Below, piece after piece: positions 11,901-24,954 of a stretch of 64,000 nucleotides of DNA; the stretch's first letter is position 1, and each line of letters begins with the position of its first letter. Source of the stretch: Selaginella tamariscina (lineage: Eukaryota; Streptophyta; Lycopodiopsida; Selaginellales; Selaginellaceae); assembly GCA_003024785.1 (NCBI GenBank), contig PUQB01000266.1, positions 1 through 64,000 on the forward strand. The letters are read 5' to 3'. The notes beneath the pieces were generated by a model, which had not been told where the DNA came from, did no database searches, and worked only from the letters and a program-made list of their open reading frames with translations. The position numbers and the translations under genes were made by a program.

Positions 11901-12099
11901 AATCTCGGAGTCTGAGAACGAACATCAATCAGATATTAGACCGGAAGTTATCTCGAGGAGTACAGAACATTCGCACACTCCAGGACCCATGGAAACATCA
12001 ATAGAAGATGCAGAAGATCTTGAACCATCTCACAAGCGGCTTAGACCTTCTTCGCCTCATTCAGAAGGTAATAGCGAAGAAGAATTGATAATGAATTGA
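8999..12099 (+). CDS. ParB-like domain fused to a degenerate methylase-like domain, frame-broken
   Basis: The product would be about 970 residues, probably a nuclear DNA-binding protein. Exons are 8960-9021, 9083-10396, 10458-11300 and 11354-12099. All introns are GT-AG and keep the frame. Frameshifts lie at about 9265-9370, 9990-10010 and 11000-11045, the last in an A-rich run. Residues 10-75 repeat the module of the divergent transposase gene (MGRGILE then RIG). About 9890-10160 fits a ParB/sulfiredoxin-like fold: RPLNQERVAELMEKM, then IISGQHTITAAQRL, where ParB proteins have G-x-H-R-x-x-A. A lysine-rich linker follows. Near residue 673, LLLDSETLWGN sits where a DPPW/Y motif is expected, and near 839 VFDYCTRGSVLKE then FAVEKD resembles the F-x-G-x-G SAM-binding motif, in the permuted beta-class order. 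Both motifs are imperfect, so catalysis is doubtful. The tail is acidic and ends near SHKRLRPSS, a possible nuclear signal. Confidence 0.65.
9022..9082 (+). other. 61-nt intron
   Basis: The donor is GTAAGA and the acceptor is GTATTCAG. Splicing joins codons for SNSG to CGIEVTLKTRAG in one frame. Confidence 0.75.
10397..10457 (+). other. 61-nt intron containing one palindrome unit
   Basis: The donor is GTAAGC and the acceptor is TTCCTCAG. It lies between codons (AEYR then RVEEIA). Positions 10413-10430 read GGCGGGATTTATCTCGCC, a two-mismatch copy of the array palindrome, so the motif occupies nearly a third of this small intron. Confidence 0.8.
11301..11353 (+). other. 53-nt intron
   Basis: The donor is GTATTT and the acceptor is TTTTTCAG. 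Splicing joins ASIYIEG to IYFLILAHV in one frame. Confidence 0.75.
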
Positions 12100-12269
12100 T
12101 AGAGTGATGAATAGTTGTAAATGAGTGTAACATAAGGCATTTTTGTATATTTCTTTTATATTTGTACAGAAAATAAATTCTCAAGGATTAATGAAGCTTT
12201 TAGTTCAAACATGGGTCACACATTAACAAGGTAAATAATATACCTTGATAATTTTAAGGTCAGCTAATT

Positions 12270-13569
12270 ATCATTTTGCAGATGTAATGAAATAATTGAG
12301 AACATGGATTTTCAGCATTGCCATGAGGTAAGAGAGGGGTTTGGCGACAATTTTTTGTGCCACATGTCAGAATGACAGAGTTCATGCAGGAAATGGATAA
12401 TAATGCAGCTCAAAACATCGTTACCATGGGGGCCACTTCAGTTTTTGCATCATCATTTTTATTGGCTTCATTCCGAAATCAATTTCTTCAGCGCATGCAA
12501 TATCTGAATCTTGTAAGGATGATGTACAATTAAATGATGAAGGGATAGGCAACGAAATAGTGGCAACGGATAAATGTGAAAGGGAGCAAACAAGTGATTT
12601 GCAAAGTATTCAAGAGGCAACGCTATCTCACGTTACTCATGGCCATATTGTGTTGTTGGATGTCAATGGTGTTCTGCTTCATCGACAAAGGCCCGAGGAT
12701 AGAAAAACAGAAATCAAACAAGGAGATTTCATTCCTTGTCATGGTAAATTTCGATATGATATTATTTTTCGTCCAGGGTTGGATCGTCTCTTTCAAAAGC
12801 TTAAGGAGATGGGTGCGCTTGTGGGATTTGGTCATGCATGCAGATTCATAACTTAACACCGCTGTTGAGTTTACTTAAGAAACATTGTAGTGTTGCAGAA
12901 GAGGTGATTCGTAAAGATTGGATTTTTGACCAGCGAATGTGTATAAACCTCTCGAATTTCACAATATAGGAAAGGAAAGCAAGCCATACTTCTTCAAGAA
13001 TGAAAGAATAATTGGGACTCATGGGGAGATCAGTCGCTTAAGGATAACGAAGAATGCACATATCTTAGTAGTAGACGACTCTCCTCAGAAGGCTATGCTC
13101 AACCAAAACATTGCTTGTATTCATCCAATCACTTTCGATCCATATTCTGATATCGATATCATGGATGAGCTAGTGAACTACTTGGATACGTGCCTCAGAA
13201 AGAAGAATCTCGAAAATTTTTGTGAGCAGTATCCACCGTATCATACATTTCCTGAAGCTTTTCTTTCTCGTGATATTGAATTTTATAAAATGAAGGATAG
13301 CAACCGGGCGCTTTATAATATTATTCTTAAGGAACGTCAGTTTTTAGATGAGCCTTTATGCAGACCTTTCTTATACATCTTATGTATTAACAAGGATGGC
13401 AACTCCCAATTGCATTCGTGAGAGTGTTAAGTGGTGGCAACAACATCAAGATATTGACCAAAATGATTTGATTAATCCGGAGAGTGATGATTTAGACAAA
13501 ATGAAAAGATTTCTTTGTATGATAGAAGAAAGTATTTATAAAAAAATTAACATGTTGATAAGAAAATGA
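12270..13569 (+). pseudogene. FCP1-like HAD phosphatase gene, broken (copy 1, plus strand)
   Basis: HAD-superfamily phosphatases of the FCP1/SCP type remove phosphate from protein serine; the substrate here is unknown. The region 12650-13420 shows the family order. First comes IVLLDVNGVLLHR, the DxDx-type loop with N at its third site, as I recall from plant relatives. Then come RPGLDRLFQKLKEMG, a frame change near 12815, GIWSCMQ, DWIFDQRMC, another frame change near 12935, and HILVVDDSPQKA with a final helix near DELVNYLDTCL. Two possible short upstream exons (12305-12330 and 12391-12430) are bounded by GTAAGA and GCAG. Two inverted copies lie at about 27400-28870 and 48410-49812. Because the reading frame is broken in all three, this is a pseudogene or carries sequence errors. 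Its place directly after the ParB-like gene may be chance or cargo. Confidence 0.7.
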
Positions 13570-14153
13570 TTTCATTTGTAATTATGTTTGATAGTATTTC
13601 TTCATTATTGTAAACTTTTTTAGAATAATATGAATATTCTAAGATATTTTAGGAATATTCCTTACTAAGTAAGGTTATTGAAGGATTAATTAATTAATTA
13701 ATTAATATTTAAGGCTTAATTACATATATTAAATGATTAATTAATAATTAAAACTTAAGTATTAATTAGTAATTTATTTTATATTCCCATTTTCACGTAT
13801 CATGCCCACTTTAGTTACAACGTGCCATTTTTGTTTAATGGACCTACAGCACTCATCTTTGGCTCTCTGAATTTGTGTTCCTTTGGTTGTAAAGATTGGT
13901 TGAGACTGAGCATATCACCTTCATTATTTTTTTGGATTATCCCTTCGCCCAAATCCCTTTAACTATTTTTTGGATTAACCCTTCCCATATGCTAGATTGC
14001 ATAGAGCATTATATCTAGACTAGTTGAATTGTGGGATTACGATCATTTATGTAAGTTTTGTGGATATGCATATGTTTCTTTTTGTATCTATCTATAGTTT
14101 ACTCCATGTTTGTACATTTGGGAAGGCTTTTTGTGACGGGTTTTGTTTTGGGG
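13570..14153. other. AT-rich spacer, then partial copy of the 24200-24480 segment
   Basis: Up to about 13820 the sequence is the downstream flank of the phosphatase copy and recurs inverted at 27390-27560 and 48400-48570. From about 13850 to the N tract it is a diverged copy of 24208-24480 and 45180-45450. No gene is visible. Confidence 0.7.
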
Positions 14154-14566
14154 NNNNNNNNNNNNNNNNNNNNNNNNNNNNNNNNNNNNNNNNNNNNNNN
14201 NNNNNNNNNNNNNNNNNNNNNNNNNNNNNNNNNNNNNNNNNNNNNNNNNNNNNNNNNNNNNNNNNNNNNNNNNNNNNNNNNNNNNNNNNNNNNNNNNNNN
14301 NNNNNNNNNNNNNNNNNNNNNNNNNNNNNNNNNNNNNNNNNNNNNNNNNNNNNNNNNNNNNNNNNNNNNNNNNNNNNNNNNNNNNNNNNNNNNNNNNNNN
14401 NNNNNNNNNNNNNNNNNNNNNNNNNNNNNNNNNNNNNNNNNNNNNNNNNNNNNNNNNNNNNNNNNNNNNNNNNNNNNNNNNNNNNNNNNNNNNNNNNNNN
14501 NNNNNNNNNNNNNNNNNNNNNNNNNNNNNNNNNNNNNNNNNNNNNNNNNNNNNNNNNNNNNNNNNN
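14154..14566. other. assembly gap (413 N)
   Basis: This is a run of N. The flanks match 24470 and 24955 of the later copy, so the missing piece should be about 480 bp of the same repeat. Confidence 0.99.
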
Positions 14567-15780
14567 AAGAATAAGGGTAGAAGGTCTATAAGTAGGATGG
14601 ATGGAAGATTAGGAAGAAAGAAAACTTTATCAAGAGGAACATGACGAAGGAAAAGGACATATAATAAGGAAAAGGTTGACGTAGCGAGAGAGTATGTTAT
14701 AGTAGTTAAGGCAATGGAGAAGGGGTCTCCACGGTTGTTCTCTTGTACTCATGTTCAAAATAGAAAATGCATATTATAAGATCTCTTGTAGAATTAATGA
14801 ATATGTTTAACAAAGCAATAACCAAAATTTGTTCTTGCCATTGACTTCAGATACCAGTCATAGTGGCACAGATAGGAGGTAAGTTAATATATATTGAGAA
14901 GGATAAAAATAAAAGTGTATAACCTTTTCTAATTGTTTTAGAGAAGGTATTGGTTAAACAAGAAAATGTGAGTTTCCTTGTTTAACAAGAAATTTCCTAG
15001 GATAGTTTGTTTCGGTGTCATTAGAAAACTCTTCCTCATTTTCAATGTCCTAGTTAGATTTATAGTCGATTATATTAAATTCAATGTGTCAAATAAGGTT
15101 ATAAACACCTATAAGGTTGACCTAACCCACTTGGGGCCTAATAAACACCTATAAAGTTAATCACTTGTAGGTGTGCACCAACCATTAAAACATTGGGACT
15201 GGAATTTAATGCCAGCATACTTATGTAAACAGAAAACGAAAAAGGGATTGCATCACATACATTAAGTAATATATTAAGTAGAGTAGGTGTGAGGCAAACA
15301 TGTAAAAAATTGAGAGTTCCTTCCTCCCACCGACATAATCTTAACTTGTGTTGTGAAGGCACACAACAACCCTCCAAAAAAGAAAATATTTATAGCTTAA
15401 TGAGCAATTGTAACTATTTAACTAGCATTTAATAATAATTAATTAATCTTTATTATTAGAATATTCTTTCAAATATTCTATGTTTAAAGAAAGAATGACA
15501 TAATTAATTTTTAGGAATCTTTTATTAGAAGATACAATTATTTATTACTCTCAACCTCAAAATATATACATTCTCTTGTAGATTTGCTGATTGTGATGCT
15601 TTCAACGCTTCTCGACATGCACACGTTTTTAATGAATTTAACATGTATGATGATGGATGTTGACGATTTTCGATTAGGAGAATGTGTTTTGTTTTACTAT
15701 AATTATTTCTATTTTAGCTTAAAAATTTGGTAACCTTTTGATGAAAGGCTTATTAAAAAGTTTATTTAGCATACCAACTT
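14567..15780. repeat. 1.2-kb repeated segment, first of four
   Basis: This segment occurs four times (14567, 24955, 35440, 45925), all in the same orientation. It is AT-rich. A 60-79 codon minus-strand open frame (15138-15377 and equivalents) is kept only because the copies are recent. I see no recognisable gene. Confidence 0.8.
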
Positions 15781-16330
15781 TTCAAACAAAAAAAGCTCAA
15801 AATTTATATATGCAAACTCTACATGATGAAAAACCTATTTAAAAAACATGTTAATAAACTCATTTTGATTAATTTGCTTTCATGACGGGTTTTGTTTTGG
15901 GCATCTAGAAAACCCAAATTCTCATTTGGGGCATATTGTGTGACATTGTAAATGCTAGGTTATTCACTACGTGTCCTTTATCCCAGAGACCCCTAGAAGG
16001 AAGGAAATCAAATCCGGGACTCATTAAAAAAAAGCACATAATTTCATCCATTAGAGTATGTCACTGATGCCCACTCTTGAAGAGCATGTGGTTGTGTTGC
16101 CTCTCAAGCACTTGTTTAGTCTTGCATATGAGGACGTTTTAAACAAAAGATGCACAATCACCATATCATATTATCCTAAATGCAGTTGCGCGATGTTTAT
16201 TTTTTTACTACATTTCCAAAGTATGGATGCATCTTTTGAAAACGCATCTATTACGGCATGTGTTTAAGGTCTTACTAATATGGCTTTGGAGAAGGACATT
16301 TAAGGCCGCCGGGCAGTGACAGTTAAGACG

Positions 16331-16520
16331 GCCATCGTTCCCCATACCAATTATGCCCCCACTCCCTCATTCGGTAGAAACCAATGGGGCTCCGCATGAT
16401 CCACTTGCGGAATCCGCCACATACGCCCATCGTTCCCCATACCAATTATTCCCCCACTCCCTCATTCGGTAGAAACCAATGGGGCTCCGCATGATCCAAT
16501 AGCGAAATCCGCCACATTTC
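16331..16520. repeat. 95-bp tandem duplication
   Basis: The unit from CCATCGTTCCCCATACC at 16332 repeats at 16427, twice in total, with a few changes. The same pair occurs at 37203-37392. It lies upstream of the F-box promoter. Confidence 0.9.
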
Positions 16521-16834
16521 ATTCACGGTCTAGCACTCTCCGAGTACGAGGTTAAGATTATGTTATCCTATGTGGCAGTTGAAAGCTGAGAATACATGTT
16601 TCCTTATGTTATGTAAAATGAACTCTAAAGTCGTAATAGCTAAACTCGATTAAACTCAAACTGTTATGTATGAATGAATGTCATATGTTTATGCCAGTCT
16701 GGATCTTTGTCCACCTTAATACAAAATTAGCCGTCCTCCGCGCTGAGAATGACACCCTTGGCACCAAGGATAGCATTACGGTACAGAACTATACAATGGC
16801 GCACAACTCTTAGGTTTAATTATTTGCGTGTTAT

Positions 16835-16857
16835 CACGTGTAAACCCCTATATAAAT
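16835..16857 (+). promoter_or_regulatory. G-box and TATA box of F-box gene copy A
   Basis: CACGTG (16835-16840), a site for bZIP and bHLH factors in plants, is followed by CTATATAAAT (16848-16857), about 90 bp before the start codon. The arrangement is identical before copy B. Confidence 0.7.
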
Positions 16858-16943
16858 CAAGGACTTTCTTACTTAGGGCATTCCTACCTAGGGAATATTT
16901 ATTCATCTCATTTCCCTTAATAATTTTTTACTCTCTTTTTTCC

Positions 16944-18041
16944 ATGGATTCAATGCTATATCATAACAATGGGATAGGTTGTTGTGGGGTGTTTGAGTGT
17001 TTGTATGGGACCAACTTAGTCTTGGTTATGTTATCTCTTCTCGATCCGAAAAGTTTATTTGCAGTCAGACAAGTATGTAAGGAGTGGCGCAGAGTGATAG
17101 CGTCACCAGAATTCCAGCAGATGTGGAAAAAATATAGCAAACAAAGAATTATGGATTGTAGAGAGAAATCCGAAGAGAGGTGGGCCAACAATTGTGATGT
17201 CCTATACAATTGAAGAAAGAATACATTCTTGGAGGCTGAACATGTCAACAAAAAAGAGGAAGAGAACACCATCTAATCAAAAGTTTCAATTTGTAACATC
17301 ATTTAATGGATTGGTTTGTGTTAAGAAGAGATCAAGCGGTTGTGGTAACATGGACCTAGCTATGGTGAATCCTGTCTTAAACATTTGGAAAAAACTTCCT
17401 ACTTTATGTTGCAATGATGGGTTTGAAGATGGTGTTTTCATTATGCATACTGCCGATTATGATGGTTACAAGGTTTATGTCTCACATGGCTTCGTAGAAA
17501 ACCGCACACATATACATATGTATGACTCTGGAACTAATACGTGGGTTGTTAGCCCTTGCTTCGATCTTGACACTAGTAAACAGTATACTAGTGATATGCC
17601 ACTTACAAATCTTTATTTGATTGGTGAAGGTAACCTTTTGGTACATACAATGAAGACCTCAACACTTGGTGTGACATGACTATTAAAAATTTTGATGTTC
17701 TTTTGGATAATTGTATACACTTGACCTTGTTTAATTACAAGGGAAGATGCATGATAACTACATACACTCGTAACAGAGAATTTCAAATGTGGGAAATAGA
17801 TTGGCAGAGAGCAACATGGGAATTAGTGTCTTCTAAAAGCTTAGATGAATTATACGAAGGAAAGGCACCCTCTAGTGTATATGGATCTTGGAAGTGTGAA
17901 CTTTTAGGAGATATCATACTTTGGTTTTTCAAGGGTCACCACATACAATATAAAGCATATGACATTGTTGATGGTACATGGACAACACCTGTGTTAAATC
18001 CAAAACCAGCTACATCATATTGTTACTTTACTCCAAGTTAA
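16944..18041 (+). CDS. F-box protein, copy A (two or three frame breaks)
   Basis: F-box proteins link substrates to SCF ubiquitin ligases through SKP1. The ATG in TCCATGG at 16944 follows a TATA box. Residues about 12-60 form the F-box (LSLLDPKSLFAVRQVCKEWR). The rest, about 300 residues, has repeated W-containing strands (LNIWKKLP, TNTWVVSP, MWEIDWQRATWELV, DGTWTTPV) as in kelch-like or F-box-associated C-terminal domains; the target is unknown. The frame breaks near 17130 (two bases fewer than copy B), near 17640 (one base fewer) and near 17712. Copy B is intact at the first two of these but broken elsewhere, so an intact gene of about 365 codons may exist. An AATAAA lies at about 18125. 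Confidence 0.75.
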
Positions 18042-21000
18042 TTTGTCCTTGAATGTAATTGTCTGTGAGATAATTTTGATGCGTATTATACTTAAAATAT
18101 GGACTTTGGAATTTGAGTGTGTACAATAAATCTTAAATAACTTGTTTACATGCAATAAATTGTTATGTATAAGTTTGGATCGCGGGTGTGTTATGATTCG
18201 CAACTCACTAAATAAAATGTGTAAATCTATGTATATATATTCAAAAAACTTCATTATCTTCTACATACATATTATATTACATGCAATGCAATATTTTTTA
18301 TAAAGAAAAAACACTCAAAAGAATTTAAAAAAAAAAAAAAACAACAGTATCGTATTTATTATAGAGGAGAAAAGATTTATTAAAACTTGTGTATAATTTA
18401 ATTAATAAATATATGTACTAATTGATTCATTGGAGTGCCCCAACATGAATTTTAAGCTTATAGTTTAAGCTGCTTATAATGAAATAGGTTAATGTTTTAA
18501 TAAAGCTTGAAAAAACAAAATAGTCGTATATTTTAAAGAAAGTAGATTATTATAGCATAGATTTGGTTTAAATAATAATAAATTCAACATTTTATAAATT
18601 GCATAACATATCATATTAACATATAAACATCAACAAATTCATTAAGGAATTAATAATAATCTCAAGTTAATAATTTTTCCAGGAAAATGAATTTCTTTTA
18701 AAGTGTTTTTTAATACATATCGATATATTATAATATATATTGATATAGATTAATGAGTACAATATATTATAAAAACATACAAATAAAATTATATAATATA
18801 TAATTTATAAATAGAAAGATATAATCTCTTTCTAAGCTGAAATTACAACTAAAATATGATCCATGTTATTAAAAGTGTGTGGCATATTGAAACATTGAAG
18901 GGGTCTTTGACCAATAGCAGATAATGATTAAGTTTATGACATATTATATATAAAGATAAATATAGAGATGTGATACAGAGATAATTATACACACACACAC
19001 AATGCAATTATATTTAAATTTATACTTTTATTCTTTCATAGACATGTAGAACATTTTTGAGTATATTAAATGTATAAGATTTTCTTAAATTTTGAAAGAA
19101 CGCATGTTAATGTTTAATTTCATTTTACAAGAAAATTTCTATTTTTTCTATTAATTAGAATGTTATTTCATTATTTTTTTTCTTAAGATATCAAGGTATA
19201 ACATCCGTATAAACTCTCGACATCGATTTAAAAAGACTTGCAAAGGCTACATTTGCTACATTATATTCAAAGGCCCAATTAATGCCAATTTCTTAAATCT
19301 AAATCTAAAATTGTGTACTCATCCACATTCATAAAATGTAATATATAATGTGAGTAATTCAATCTTTATCTTTGAATTATTTTCTTTAATGAAAACGAAT
19401 AACTTAAAGTGTTTATCACTAGTTAACCATGTTATATTAATTAAAAAAACACATACAAACAAACACACACACACATGTTTTTAATTTATAACAATAAGAG
19501 ACCATTGTAGACCTGCTAATTAATAGCAAGGAATGAATATATGAAGTGCATGTGTTTATTGAAACAATTCACTTACTAAAAAAATGAGGATAGAATCTCT
19601 AAGACCACGTGGAGGTTGACGAGAACATGGACTTGTTGTGAATTGTGGGAAAGATTGCTCCCCTCTGTATGTAGATTTTTGCAAGATGGAGGAGCAAACA
19701 TTGGAACCCCCGAATGGTGGTGTTATCAACATTGGGTGCTAGGGGTTTCAAAGATCACATGCGGGATGAGGGCAACGAGGATGACCATAGTGTAGGAGAT
19801 GAAAAGGTCCACTAGGACACAGATGAGAAATGTATAGAAGATACCCAAGTTGGGTCACCCAACACATAAGACATCCCCACCTCATCAAGAAAATGCAAAA
19901 GGTAGCAATGGAAAAGAAAATACATCCCCACCTTATGAAGAAAAAGCATAAGGCAGCAACATAAAAGAAAAGATGATCTATAGTTATGCTAATATGTAAA
20001 TTTAATTTTGGGTACCATCCAATTGCAAACACATCTGGTAGTTCTCCACTGTGAGAGCCATGACCAATAAAATGCTCAAGGAGAAGATTCAAAACATCTC
20101 TTTCAAATCATGCCCACAAACAAGTGTGCAAAAATTAGCGAGCACGTAGCAGTTAGAAACACTTGTGGAGAATGCATAGGCAAAGGATACCAACACTGCC
20201 AGACCCCAAGGAATACGAGACTACACGACAAACCAAGTCATTGAATCTTGCCGAAATAATTAGCAACTGGTAATTGACAACTGGACAATTTGGTCAAGAA
20301 AGAACTCCAAATAAAGCCTATGGTCTTCACAAAACCTGCTTAATAGTCCACAACTACTTATCTTCTTCAACCTTAATAGCATATTAATTCATCTTGTCAA
20401 GTGGATTTGAATGGCTTGCACAATCACACACACCATGGATCTTCATGTTGTCCATGAACAAGTGACCCATCTATGTGCATAGAGAGATGAACTACCTCTT
20501 CAAAACTTGGGGTATTTGGACTTTAGTAAAAAAAAAACATAATGCAAAATAAATGGTTTTTGGTGATCTGGCAATGTTATCCCTCTTTCGAGAAAGGTAG
20601 ACTTTGAACACAAAAAAACTTATTTTTAAAGTCCAAAAGCCTTTATTTGGTCCTTATAAATAAAAACCCTGATAAACATGCCTCAATTCCAAAATCATTG
20701 TTATATACAACTCTTTCAAGTTTTGATAATGGAAAGAACAACATAACGATTGATAAATTAACCGTTGAATATGAAAAATGGCCTCCTACAACCACACAAC
20801 CAGACCACTTGAGATCCAATTCATCAAATCCATCATTACAACTCAAACTGGTCAGTGATACAAGCCTCAACCTAACCATTTGAGACCCAATTCATTCAAT
20901 CAATCATTAGAATTCAAATTGGTCAATTATATAAACCTCAAATTGATCAGCGATACAAGCTTGGGTGAGCAGCTTAAAAAACATAACAAAGACAAGAAAT

Positions 21001-24000
21001 TACTTGTGCGATGTAAGAAAACTTTAAATAGATGATTTATTCAATAAAAAAAGAAAAAATCATCATTGCATATTGGCTAGACCTTTATAAAAGAAAAAAC
21101 CCTAATCATGCAAGATTCAACCTAATTAAAAATAAAAAGTTTATTCAAATTCCAATCTTAAATATAAATAGCTAGCATATTCGGGCAATTCGCAATAATT
21201 GTATATATTCATATAGAATTAAAAATAAATTAAAATAAATATATTTTATTTAAATCATACTAATTATATCAAAATTAAAATCGAAATATTGAATATGTGG
21301 TTATTCTTAAAAATTGTCATGTGAACAATTTAGGATATTCTTAAGAGTTGTTTACATGAGTGTAATAACTGTAAATAAATACATGAGCGTCTTCTGGAAA
21401 ATATATTTAGGCTACTTTTAAAAGTTTTCGTGTAAAAAATTAAGGATATTTTCAAAATCAAGTAAACATTTAGGATATTCTAAAATGTTGTTTATGTAGG
21501 ATATTTTTTATAATTTGTCATGTAAATAGTTGTACCACTATTAAACCACCCTAAAAGAAAAATGGAGATAAAATGGTAAAATGGGAATAATTAATAATTC
21601 ACTAATTATTAAGAAAATTTACAAATTAGATATAATTAATGAAATCAAAATAGATTATAATATTCCTATAATAAAGATTAATTAATTATTAATAATTGCT
21701 TAGAATTATTAATTATTAAGAATTTAGGATTTAATTCCCAATCTTTTTTAGGGAGCACTTATTACCATTATCACGCATTAGAACTAGATTTTGACAACTC
21801 ATCCATTTGCTAACTATTTTATTCTATAATTTAATATTGAATGATATGTCAGTAATTTCTTTGATGAAATGAATATTAGTATGAAAATGATCATGCATTA
21901 GGATTTGTATGTGCTATTGAATAAGATATAGTTAATGCATGATATTTAATGAATTGAATATTAGATTTATATTTTTAAACATTAGCAGTTCTATATGTAG
22001 TGAATGAGGTAGTGTGAATCTTCACATATACGAAAGGTTATATAAGAAGTTATTAAAATAAAAAAATTTATTCTATTTAAACATCAATCACTCGTCAAGA
22101 TTTATATGTAGTAAATGAGATTTGGTTAGGTGAATCTTCACATATACAAAAGTTATATAAGAAAGTATTAAAATATAAAATCATGTTTCATTTAAGCACC
22201 AATCACTCTAATAATTATTTATTTATTATGTTCTTCATTTTGAATTCGCATAGTCATTTTATTTATTTAATTGATAATTTTAAAGTTTAGAGTTTTTTTT
22301 TTTATCTTAGTTCTCGTAAGTTTTGAATTTTTCACTCTAATTCATACGATATACAAAGGTTTCAGTATTTTAGCTTTTTAGAATTTGATTTACTTGGTTT
22401 GGTATTATAATCAAGTTCCATTTTAAATGGTTTGTCTTTTCATTATCTTTTAATGATTTATGTTATTTTTAATCTTATTTTAATATCTATTTTGATGCAA
22501 AGATTCTTTTGAGGAGCTATTGGTACTCCTACTATATGATAAAGCTTGATTCCAACAAAGCATCTTCAACTTGGTGCATCACAAAAGAAATCAACATTTT
22601 GACATGTATCACTATTTCATTTTATGTTGAAATATGAAATGCAAAGAAATAAGCTTATGGTTATATATATATATATATGACTAAAGCAAGCTTCACATAA
22701 ACTAAATTTTTCTAATACCAAATAGCCCTCCAATCGAATATATGTATTATACATTGAGGGGAGTATTGGAGCAGGTACATAGCACCATAACAATATATAA
22801 CATGTAGATATTAGTTATTAAGCATTATAGCCCATACATAGGACTTATCATGAGGATTTTAACTTTATTTGTATCGTAAAAAAGCATATTGTGGCATGTA
22901 TGATATATTATAAAACAATTTTATTTTATATTATAATTAATATATATATCTTATTTATTTATAAAAATAATAAATATAAAATTTAATTTTTATTTCAAAT
23001 ATTTTTTAAAGAAGATTCATAAATTAAATAATATTTAAATTTAATAGTTAATATATATAATTTAACTAGCTATTTATATATGCATATTCACTTTATTGAA
23101 TAGATTTAAAGTTTTATGTGCATGTATATTCAATAAATTGATTTTAATTTATTTATGTGAAATACACATATATGTTTACATACAAGTGTAGATTGTATAA
23201 AAAGATGTAGCTTTCCATATTCCTCAAATAAATATTCTAAAACTAATATCTTTTAAAATTAATATAAAAATTAGGAAGGGATTCTCAATAGTGATTCCCT
23301 TAATTAATAAAAACTTCTTACACCAAAATTATTAATTTTGTTGTACTAGTACTAGTAAGCCTATATATAGAGAGAGAAAGAGAAGAACAATCTCATCAAC
23401 AATACTATTAGATACCTAAGTTGGAAAGCAAAGTTTAACTTATTTAAATTTCATATTAATAATCATTATTTTAATCGTACTTTAGTATACTTTGTGTATT
23501 CTAAATAAAATTATAACAGTATTACAAATCTAAGTGAGACTTTTATAGAATTTATAAGGCATTGAGAATATGTAGTTTTGTTTGCCCATTTAATATAGAT
23601 TTGGCAATTTATATTTTATTTATTAATGTCAATAAAGTAAATAAAATACTTTCAACAAAGAAAAAAAAAACAGCAACAAATACCTTGGCGTGAAAGTGCT
23701 CAAATAGATAAAGTTTTGGTAGTGCATAGTGTTGTCCAACATCATTCCAAATGTAGTTCATGATCATAAATTTTATATTGAGAAAGGTATGGGCTATAAG
23801 ACTAGACTAACACATCATTCTAGAACAAAAAATGACTCTATGTGCAAAAAGAAACAGTTGACAACAATAAATGTTATTCTACTCACAATTAATTTCAACC
23901 GGATGTCTAATTTGGGTGATTGATCCACACTTATTAAGATCTAGCTATTTAAACTCTTTGTGTAACATCCTAGCATATAAAACAATTTGTCCGTTTGTCC

Positions 24001-24060
24001 CTAATTCAATGAATTAACAAAATGTATCTCAAATAGATAACAGTTTCTTTCACGTGAGCA
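18042..24060. other. 6-kb AT-rich stretch without recognisable genes
   Basis: The stretch holds many A/T runs and short dinucleotide tracts (CA near 18990 and 19465, AT near 22665). A less AT-rich island at about 19600-20560 has open frames up to 114 codons, but they resemble no protein I know. Imperfect internal repeats around CAATTCAT and GATACAAGC lie at 20810-20990. The whole stretch recurs at about 38930-45000. Confidence 0.6.
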
Positions 24061-24954
24061 TATCCAATTGCTATATATCTATGTTGCATCCCTGGGATTG
24101 TGTAGTTCATTGTGTGGCAAGAGACGGGCATCTACAAGAAGAAGCAATTGTGTGTTGTGTAAGGAGCCAATGAAGAAGATGTCCACAATAGTGTTTTGCC
24201 GGATGGTCACCTTTGGCTCTCTACCCATTGAACTTGTGTGCTTTTGTTTGTAAGGATTGGTTGAGATTGAGAATATCACCTTCAATTATTTTTTGGATTA
24301 TCCCTTCCTCCCAAATCCCTTTAACTATTTTTTTGGATAACTCTTCCTCATATGTTGATTGCATAGCACATTATATTAGACATGGGATTACCATTTGTTT
24401 ATGTAAGTTTGTGGATATGCATATGTTGCTTCTTGTATCTATCGATAGTTTACTCCATGGCTGTACATTTGAGGAGGCTTTTACACACACATATATATAT
24501 TCAAGAAGATGTATATATGTGTGTGAGAGAGAATATTATTACCATACCATGCAATAATACTCATTGTAAATTTAGATTTGTGATGTGATAGTTATATTTC
24601 GATCACGGGAATGGAAGTATTCCCTTATGAACATACGATAACACCTTGTGAGACTAAAAAATAATCTAACCTCACACTCATATCTCATTCACTAATGGCC
24701 TACAATTTTTCCTCATCAATTGCAAACTTTGAGTGTCCCAATTGGTTTGTCTAAATGCACATTAGTTTTCTATGCGTATAACTAATTTTAACTTTTATAG
24801 TTTTACTATGACTATTTTTTTTACTATGGAGGCTGATTATTGGTACTTACCGGCCCTAGATATAGTAGAAAACAAGCCCTATTGTAGCACTACTAAAGGT
24901 AATTAGAAAAAATATGACATCCTATTATGGAAAAGAATAAGGTTTGGAAAGAAT
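24061..24954. repeat. segment repeated before each 1.2-kb unit
   Basis: This recurs at about 45030-45925, in part at 13850-14153, and in part at 35246-35440. It has short open frames of 60-70 codons and no recognised product. Confidence 0.65.

Noticed and set aside
15138-15377. 79-codon minus-strand frame present in four copies (15138, 25528, 36017, 46509)
   Set aside because: It is conserved only because the segment is recently duplicated. There is no recognisable domain, and indels alter its ends.
19748-20092. 114-codon minus-strand frame, repeated at 40652-40993
   Set aside because: It resembles no known protein. The hydrophobic stretches come from repeated AAGAAAAAG-type sequence read in reverse.
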